From Clostridiales bacterium (GTDB lineage Bacteria > Bacillota > Clostridia > UBA1381), in assembly GCA_003453455.1 (NCBI GenBank), contig DMLG01000078.1:1-8303 (forward strand): a DNA stretch of 8,303 nt. Direction: 5' to 3'. Made by a program: the position numbers and the translations under genes. Below the pieces are notes generated by a model. The model made no database searches, had not been told where the DNA came from, and saw only the letters and a program-made list of their open reading frames with translations. This document shows, piece after piece, positions 5,101 to 8,303 of the stretch (position 1 is the stretch's first letter; each line of letters opens with the position of its first letter).

Positions 5101-5567
5101 TCAATCAATACCACAGCTGATGCGGAAATTCCTTCTTTCCGCCCCTCAAAGCCAAGTCCCTCGGTGGTTGTTGCCTTAATGCTTATAAATTCCAACTCTG
5201 TTTCCATCGCCTCTGCAACATTTGCACGCATTTTTTCAATATACGGCGCCAGCTTCGGCTTTTGCGCCATTATAGTGATGTCTGCATTTACCGCATTATA
5301 CCCCTTTTCTCTTATAAGGCGCATAACCTCTTGAAGCAATGTGATGCTTGATATCCCTTTATACTTTTCGTCAGTATCGGGGAAATGCTTACCTATATCC
5401 CCAAGCGCCGCCGCGCCCAAAAGCGCATCGCAAAGCGCATGCAGTGCCACATCCGCGTCAGAATGTCCCAAAAGACCCTTTTCATATTCAATCTTTTCAC
5501 CGCAGAGGAAAAGTTCTCTTTCCTCAGTCAATTTATGAACATCGTATCCGTAACCTACGCGTATCAT
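5094..5567 (-). CDS. ispF: 2-C-methyl-D-erythritol 2,4-cyclodiphosphate synthase
   Basis: Fifth enzyme of the non-mevalonate (MEP) isoprenoid pathway: it cyclises CDP-methylerythritol 2-phosphate to methylerythritol 2,4-cyclodiphosphate with release of CMP. At 157 residues it has normal length for the trimeric family. Visible hallmarks are GYDVH (7-11), with zinc ligands Asp9 and His11, and [19 protein letters not shown] (34-52), with the third ligand His43, then GDIGKHFPD (56-64) and the C-terminal [19 protein letters not shown] (131-149), which holds the nucleotide-binding threonine region. The ATG at 5565-5567 overlaps the ispD stop by four bases (ATGA), with GAGG eight bases upstream inside ispD, so translation is probably coupled. 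It is the last gene of the carD-ispD-ispF unit and ends in the shared terminator. IspE, which makes its substrate, is not in the window. Confidence 0.97.
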   Translation of the reverse strand: MIRVGYGYDVHKLTEERELFLCGEKIEYEKGLLGHSDADVALHALCDALLGAAALGDIGKHFPDTDEKYKGISSITLLQEVMRLIREKGYNAVNADITIMAQKPKLAPYIEKMRANVAEAMETELEFISIKATTTEGLGFEGRKEGISASAVVLIEK

Positions 5568-6226
5568 ACCATATGCCTCTTTTCCAGTATTTTTTCTGCT
5601 ACTTCTATGTCCTCGGGAGTGGTAATTTTAATATTTTCATAGCTTCCCTCTACCATTTTTATTCTTTTTCCAAAGCTTTCCAAAACAGAGCAGTCGTCGG
5701 TAAAATCGCTATGTGCCATCTCGTGCATTTTTATTATTTCAAGCCTTTTAAACACCTGTGGTGTTTGTACCTGGTACAAAAAATCTCTGTTTTCAGTCTT
5801 TTCTATAAACCCATCGCTGTCAATTCGCTTTATGGTATCCTTGCACCTTACCCCAAGCGTTGCTGCGCCGTACTTTTTTCCTGCGTCAATTACTTTTTCT
5901 ATCTCATTTTCCGTTATCAGCGCGCGTGCGCCGTCATGTATTGCGACAAACTCGCCGCTTGCGGCAGAAAGTCCGTTTCTGACCGATTGCTGACGGGTAG
6001 CCCCGCCCAAAACTATGGCTTTTACCTTTGGAATACCGCAAACAACGCTTTTGCATTTTTCCACATCATCGGTAACAACTATAATTTCGTCGATTTTGTC
6101 ACTGTTGCAAAAAGGTGCCAAGGTCGTTTCAATAACCGTTCTGCCGCAAAGCGGAAGATACACCTTGTTCATACCGGCGCCCATTCTCCGTCCTTGCCCT
6201 GCGGCAACAATTACCACACTAACCAT
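5564..6226 (-). CDS. ispD: 2-C-methyl-D-erythritol 4-phosphate cytidylyltransferase
   Basis: Third enzyme of the MEP isoprenoid pathway: couples methylerythritol 4-phosphate to CTP, releasing pyrophosphate. The 220-residue protein has the nucleotidyltransferase fold signature [12 protein letters not shown] (5-16), with the catalytic Arg expected here, then [13 protein letters not shown] (20-32) with catalytic Lys21. It continues with [13 protein letters not shown] (74-86), HDGAR (97-101), VQTPQVF (153-159), TDDCSVLE (176-183) and [10 protein letters not shown] (198-207), all in family order. Length is typical for a stand-alone IspD, not an IspDF fusion. The ATG at 6224-6226 has a GGTGG-containing ribosome site (6233-6237) six bases upstream. 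The gene overlaps ispF by four bases and lies 59 bases downstream of carD; a long hairpin in that gap may tune expression relative to carD. Confidence 0.97.
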   Translation of the reverse strand: MVSVVIVAAGQGRRMGAGMNKVYLPLCGRTVIETTLAPFCNSDKIDEIIVVTDDVEKCKSVVCGIPKVKAIVLGGATRQQSVRNGLSAASGEFVAIHDGARALITENEIEKVIDAGKKYGAATLGVRCKDTIKRIDSDGFIEKTENRDFLYQVQTPQVFKRLEIIKMHEMAHSDFTDDCSVLESFGKRIKMVEGSYENIKITTPEDIEVAEKILEKRHMV

Positions 6227-6250
6227 AATCTACCACCTTCCTCTTTTGAA

Positions 6251-6284
6251 AAACTGCCTTACTCTTTCAAGAATAAGACAGTTT
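6251..6284 (-). other. Intercistronic hairpin between carD and ispD (possible attenuator)
   Basis: Bases 6270-6284 pair with 6251-6265 to form a 15-bp stem with a TGAA loop. Two pairs are G-U on the minus-strand RNA but would be C-A mismatches on the plus strand, so the structure suits the carD transcript. Only about five T follow the GC core, three of them inside the stem, so termination would be partial at best. It lies just after the carD stop and before the ispD ribosome site. Confidence 0.6.
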
Positions 6285-6285
6285 G

Positions 6286-6771
6286 TTATAGCATTTGTGC
6301 GATTGTGTCGTCCAAAATGCTTTCAACATCATTTTGGTTTGCAGAGCCTGTCAAAACTATTTCGCTTATAAACATTTGCTTTGCAACTCCAAGCATTTTT
6401 CTTTCACTTGTGGAAAGTCCCTTTTTCTTATCGCGCAACATAAGTCCTTTAACCACTCCGATAAGCTGATAAATATCGCCTGTACGCAATTTATCCATAT
6501 TATCGCGATGTCTTTTATTCCAGTTTTCGTCTTCTGAAACTTCTTCTGACTTAAATGCAGAAAGAGCCTTTGATGCTTCTTTTTCAGAAATTATGTATCG
6601 CACGCCTATGCTTTCACAGGTGTCGGTGGGAATCATTGCCACAGCATCATCCAGAGGCATCTTCATTGTAAAATACGTCTTTTTTTCGCCAAGGATTTTC
6701 CGCTCCTCTATTCCGCAGATAGTTCCTGCGCCATACATAGGATAAAAAACCTTGTCGCCTATTTTAAACAT
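6286..6771 (-). CDS. CarD-family transcriptional regulator
   Basis: RNA polymerase-binding regulator of the CarD/CdnL/TRCF family. Members contact the polymerase beta subunit through an N-terminal Tudor-like domain and use a helical C-terminal domain to influence open promoter complexes, without binding a specific operator. The 161-residue protein begins with the typical FKIGDKVFYPMYGAGTI (2-18); the interaction domain runs to about residue 65 (YIISE). The C-terminal part has the conserved NWNKRHRDNMDKLRTGD (83-99), with Trp84 in the position of the promoter-wedging tryptophan known from mycobacterial CarD, and GLSTSERKML (118-127). The ATG at 6769-6771 is preceded by AAGGGGTGA (6781-6789). 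It has its own strong promoter and leads the unit with ispD and ispF. It is a stand-alone CarD, not the Mfd helicase that shares this domain. Confidence 0.93.
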   Translation of the reverse strand: MFKIGDKVFYPMYGAGTICGIEERKILGEKKTYFTMKMPLDDAVAMIPTDTCESIGVRYIISEKEASKALSAFKSEEVSEDENWNKRHRDNMDKLRTGDIYQLIGVVKGLMLRDKKKGLSTSERKMLGVAKQMFISEIVLTGSANQNDVESILDDTIAQML

Positions 6772-6809
6772 CTTCCCATCTCACCCCTTAAAATTTCTAT
6801 CATATTACT

Positions 6810-6838
6810 ATTATACCATATTTTTTTCATTCTGTAAA
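6810..6838 (-). promoter_or_regulatory. Promoter of carD-ispD-ispF
   Basis: On the minus strand TTTACA (6833-6838), 17-base spacer, TATAAT (6810-6815) with extended -10 TG (TGGTATAAT). Same architecture as the ABC transporter promoter at 1197-1225. Predicted start near 6803, leader about 32 bases. Confidence 0.87.
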
Positions 6839-6876
6839 TGCCGTATTTGTCGCATTTTTAAACGAATTTTTTATTC

Positions 6877-6906
6877 TTTTTTGGTACTTTTAATCATTTT
6901 TTGTAC
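6877..6906. repeat. Short direct repeat in the carD / zinc-ribbon gene intergenic region
   Basis: TTTTTTGGTACT (6877-6888) and TTTTTTGTACT (6896-6906) are near-identical and about two helical turns apart, within the 268-base AT-rich gap between the divergent genes. They could be regulator sites or chance in T-rich sequence. The rest of this gap holds the two promoters and nothing else I can support. Confidence 0.25.
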
Positions 6907-6994
6907 TATTCTGTATGCAATATTTCACTTATTTTATGTTGATTTTACATTTTGGTAACATTTCTCATTTTTCACTGTTCCGGCAGCAATATTA

Positions 6995-7003
6995 TGCTAT
7001 AAT
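6995..7003 (+). promoter_or_regulatory. Extended -10 promoter of the zinc-ribbon/YARHG gene
   Basis: TATAAT (6998-7003) preceded by TGC gives an extended -10; the region 17 bases upstream (CTGTTC, 6975-6980) is a poor -35, as extended -10 promoters allow. Predicted start near 7010, leader about 30 bases. Confidence 0.65.
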
Positions 7004-7039
7004 CATAGTGAGTTGTTTTCGATTTCAGGAGGAAACAGT

Positions 7040-8038
7040 ATGGAAAATCAAATGATAAATTTAAAATGCAGAAAATGCGGCGCGCAAGTTAGCGCCGAGC
7101 AGAAAAAATGTCCGAAATGCGGCGCGCCCATTCTCCTCAAAGTAATGATGGAGGAGGAAAAGCGTCATCTTTCCGCAAAGGAAATCCGCGAAAAGGACAG
7201 GCGTATGCGGCGCGAATATGAAAAACTAAGTAAGGAAAAGGAAGAAAAACGCCAAAAGGCGGAAAGGAAACAAAAGCTTTCCGAAGAAAAAAAGGAAAAA
7301 GCGCGTATAAAAGCAAGCGAAGAGCTTGCGAAAGAGCACGCAAAAGAAGAGGCAAAAGCAGCAAAGGATGCTGAGAAGAAAGCGGCGAAGGACGCCGCAC
7401 AAAAGGCAAAAGAAGAGAAAACGGCATTAGCGGCAAAAAAGAGAGAAGAAAAGCTTGCTAAAAAAAGGTCAGACACCAAGAAAAAATCACCTAATTGGGT
7501 AATTGTCCTGATTTCGGCGGTAATTATTGCAGTAATCATTCTGGCAGTGGGATTACTTTTACGCCCTGACAGCACCCCTGTAACCACAGATGAAGCTACT
7601 CCGCCTGTTGTGACAGAGGAGATTGCAGAAGAACTGCCCGAAGAGCCCGAACAAGAAGCCCCTGTCGAAGAGGCACCTGCGGAAGAACCTCCCGTCGAAG
7701 AGCAACAGCCGGCAGAAGAGCCGCAAGCTCCTAAGGAAGAGCCTGCAAAAAGCGCACCTGTGCGTAATATAACCCGAAACAACTACCTTTTCCCAAGCGA
7801 TACCGAGTATCTTACCGAAAGCGATGTAAATGGACTTTCAAAATTCGATACAGGGCTTATCCGAAACGAGATTTATGCAAGGAAGGGCTATGTATTTAAA
7901 GATGAGCCGTATAAGAGCTACTTTAATTCGCAAGCATGGTATAACCCCAATCCATCGGCAAAAATGAACTTAAATGAAATAGAAAAATATAATGTCAACT
8001 TCCTTTTGGAATATGAGCGTTCGCAAGGTATGAGATAA
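7040..8038 (+). CDS. Zinc-ribbon, coiled-coil, single-pass membrane protein with C-terminal YARHG domain
   Basis: A 332-residue protein of unknown function with five distinct parts. Residues 8-29 form a zinc ribbon with CxxC pairs at Cys10/13 and Cys24/27. Residues about 36-148 are a highly charged Lys/Glu/Ala helix, probably a coiled coil. Residues 153-174 (WVIVLISAVIIAVIILAVGLLL) are one membrane helix. Residues 175-240 are a Pro/Glu-rich, acidic linker. Residues 248-305 match the YARHG domain, with its namesake motif appearing as YARKGYVF (279-286), then YFNSQAWYNPN. The basic flank before the helix implies an inside zinc ribbon and an outside YARHG domain, usually seen on exported proteins. 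The ATG at 7040 follows AGGAGG (7027-7032) by seven bases; a TTG at 7013 has no such site. Monocistronic, with own promoter and terminator. Transmembrane signalling or cell-envelope anchoring is a guess. Confidence 0.85.
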   Translation: MENQMINLKCRKCGAQVSAEQKKCPKCGAPILLKVMMEEEKRHLSAKEIREKDRRMRREYEKLSKEKEEKRQKAERKQKLSEEKKEKARIKASEELAKEHAKEEAKAAKDAEKKAAKDAAQKAKEEKTALAAKKREEKLAKKRSDTKKKSPNWVIVLISAVIIAVIILAVGLLLRPDSTPVTTDEATPPVVTEEIAEELPEEPEQEAPVEEAPAEEPPVEEQQPAEEPQAPKEEPAKSAPVRNITRNNYLFPSDTEYLTESDVNGLSKFDTGLIRNEIYARKGYVFKDEPYKSYFNSQAWYNPNPSAKMNLNEIEKYNVNFLLEYERSQGMR

Positions 8039-8050
8039 CAAAAAAACACC

Positions 8051-8084
8051 TGCCGCCCTCTTTTATTTAGAGGGCGGCATTTTA
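8051..8084 (+). terminator. Intrinsic terminator of the zinc-ribbon/YARHG gene
   Basis: TGCCGCCCTCT (8051-8061), loop TTTATTT, and AGAGGGCGGCA (8069-8079) form a perfect 11-bp, GC-rich stem followed by TTTTA. It starts 12 bases after the stop codon. Confidence 0.93.
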
Positions 8085-8209
8085 TCACAATTTATAATTT
8101 CACCTGCCTTTTAAAGGATTTTTTCGGCAAAATGGGCAAATTTTAAAAAAATGACAAAAAAATAACAAAATAGCCTTGTATAATTTGATGTTTTGTTGTA
8201 AAATATATC

Positions 8210-8238
8210 TTGACAAGGAAAAATCTTTCCTGTTTTAT
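8210..8238 (+). promoter_or_regulatory. Candidate gapA promoter with internal palindrome
   Basis: A perfect -35, TTGACA (8210-8215), lies 17 bases from a partial -10, TTTTAT (8233-8238). The spacer holds the palindrome AGGAAA-AATC-TTTCCT (8216-8231). Alternative upstream -10 elements are TAAAAT (8199-8204) and TATAAT (8179-8184), both with poor -35 boxes; if either is used, the palindrome would be a hairpin at or near the 5' end of the message. Confidence 0.45.
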
Positions 8239-8263
8239 ATTTTTTGTATTGGAGGAATTTAAC

Positions 8264-8303
8264 ATGGCAGTTAAAGTCGCAATTAACGGTTTTGGCCGTA
8301 TCG
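8264..8303 (+). CDS. gapA: Glyceraldehyde-3-phosphate dehydrogenase, type I (first 13 codons)
   Basis: Glycolytic enzyme that oxidises glyceraldehyde 3-phosphate to 1,3-bisphosphoglycerate with NAD. Only the start is in the window: MAVKVAINGFGRI, which is the N-terminal Rossmann nucleotide-binding signature (INGFGRI) of this family and is close to diagnostic. The ATG at 8264 is preceded by GGAGG (8251-8255) with eight bases between. The 179 bases upstream, after the terminator of the previous gene, hold the promoter candidates. The gap symbol is given by family; I cannot tell from 13 residues whether the genome has more than one copy or whether pgk/tpi follow. Confidence 0.88.
   Translation, partial: MAVKVAINGFGRI

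Noticed and set aside
5348..6469. Long open frame of 373 codons on the plus strand opposite ispF, ispD and the end of carD
   Set aside because: It is antisense to three well-supported genes, its translation matches no family I know, and it has no ribosome site or promoter; a long frame opposite real coding sequence is expected by chance.
7165..7782. 205-codon Ser/Ala-rich frame on the minus strand
   Set aside because: It is the antisense of the Lys/Glu/Ala and Pro/Glu repeats of the zinc-ribbon/YARHG gene; the Ser-rich product is a codon mirror of GAA/GCA-type repeats, not a gene.
8151..8184. Promoter from ATGACA (8151-8156) to TATAAT (8179-8184) for gapA
   Set aside because: The 22-base spacer is too long for sigma-A, so it is kept only as an isolated -10 alternative within the gapA promoter entry.
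1..8303. Mobile element, defence island or other new multi-gene system
   Set aside because: No transposase, integrase, terminal repeats, tRNA-adjacent attachment site or defence gene was seen; the gene set and promoter style are uniform and housekeeping in character.

Overview
The window looks like ordinary chromosomal DNA from an AT-rich, low-GC Gram-positive bacterium of the class Clostridia, plausibly an Oscillospiraceae-type gut anaerobe. The signs are near-consensus sigma-A promoters, many with an extended -10 (TGnTATAAT), strong AGGAGG ribosome binding sites, a clostridial 2[4Fe-4S] ferredoxin, a RicT/PSP1 protein, a tetrahydrofolate (THF) riboswitch, and the non-mevalonate isoprenoid genes ispD and ispF behind carD. 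The placement comes from gene content and style, not from a marker gene.

Layout. Positions 1-1225 (minus strand) hold an amino-acid ABC transporter unit: a lipoprotein substrate-binding protein, an intercistronic hairpin, then the start of the permease, which runs off the left edge. Positions 1273-1688 hold a small conserved protein resembling DUF6514 with its own promoter and terminator. Positions 1745-1850 are a cluster of inverted repeats that includes the ferredoxin terminator. Positions 1858-2028 are a 56-residue ferredoxin too short for common length cut-offs; its promoter lies across the end of ricT (2076-2948). ricT and folT are transcribed divergently from back-to-back promoters at 2990-3070.

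folT (3241-3780), the substrate-binding component of a folate ECF transporter, is preceded by a THF riboswitch (aptamer about 3083-3179). Its helix strands can be read as a two-state switch: the 3' strand of P2 can pair either inside the aptamer or with the segment that otherwise masks the folT ribosome binding site. Next comes a divergent 376-residue PRPP synthetase (3906-5036). It converges on the carD-ispD-ispF operon (6771 to 5094, minus strand), and one bidirectional terminator separates them.

Divergent from carD, 7040-8038 encodes an unusual membrane protein: N-terminal zinc ribbon, long charged coiled coil, one membrane helix, a Pro/Glu-rich linker and an outer YARHG domain. A strong terminator follows, then the promoter region and first codons of gapA (glyceraldehyde-3-phosphate dehydrogenase) at the right edge.

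The genes are mainly housekeeping: nutrient uptake, folate salvage, PRPP supply, isoprenoid synthesis, RNA polymerase modulation and glycolysis. I found no mobile element, CRISPR array, tRNA, rRNA or defence island. The points most worth a second look are the folT switch geometry, the zinc-ribbon/YARHG membrane protein, the substrate-binding protein that lacks the usual ligand-binding arginine, and an operator-like palindrome in the gapA promoter region.
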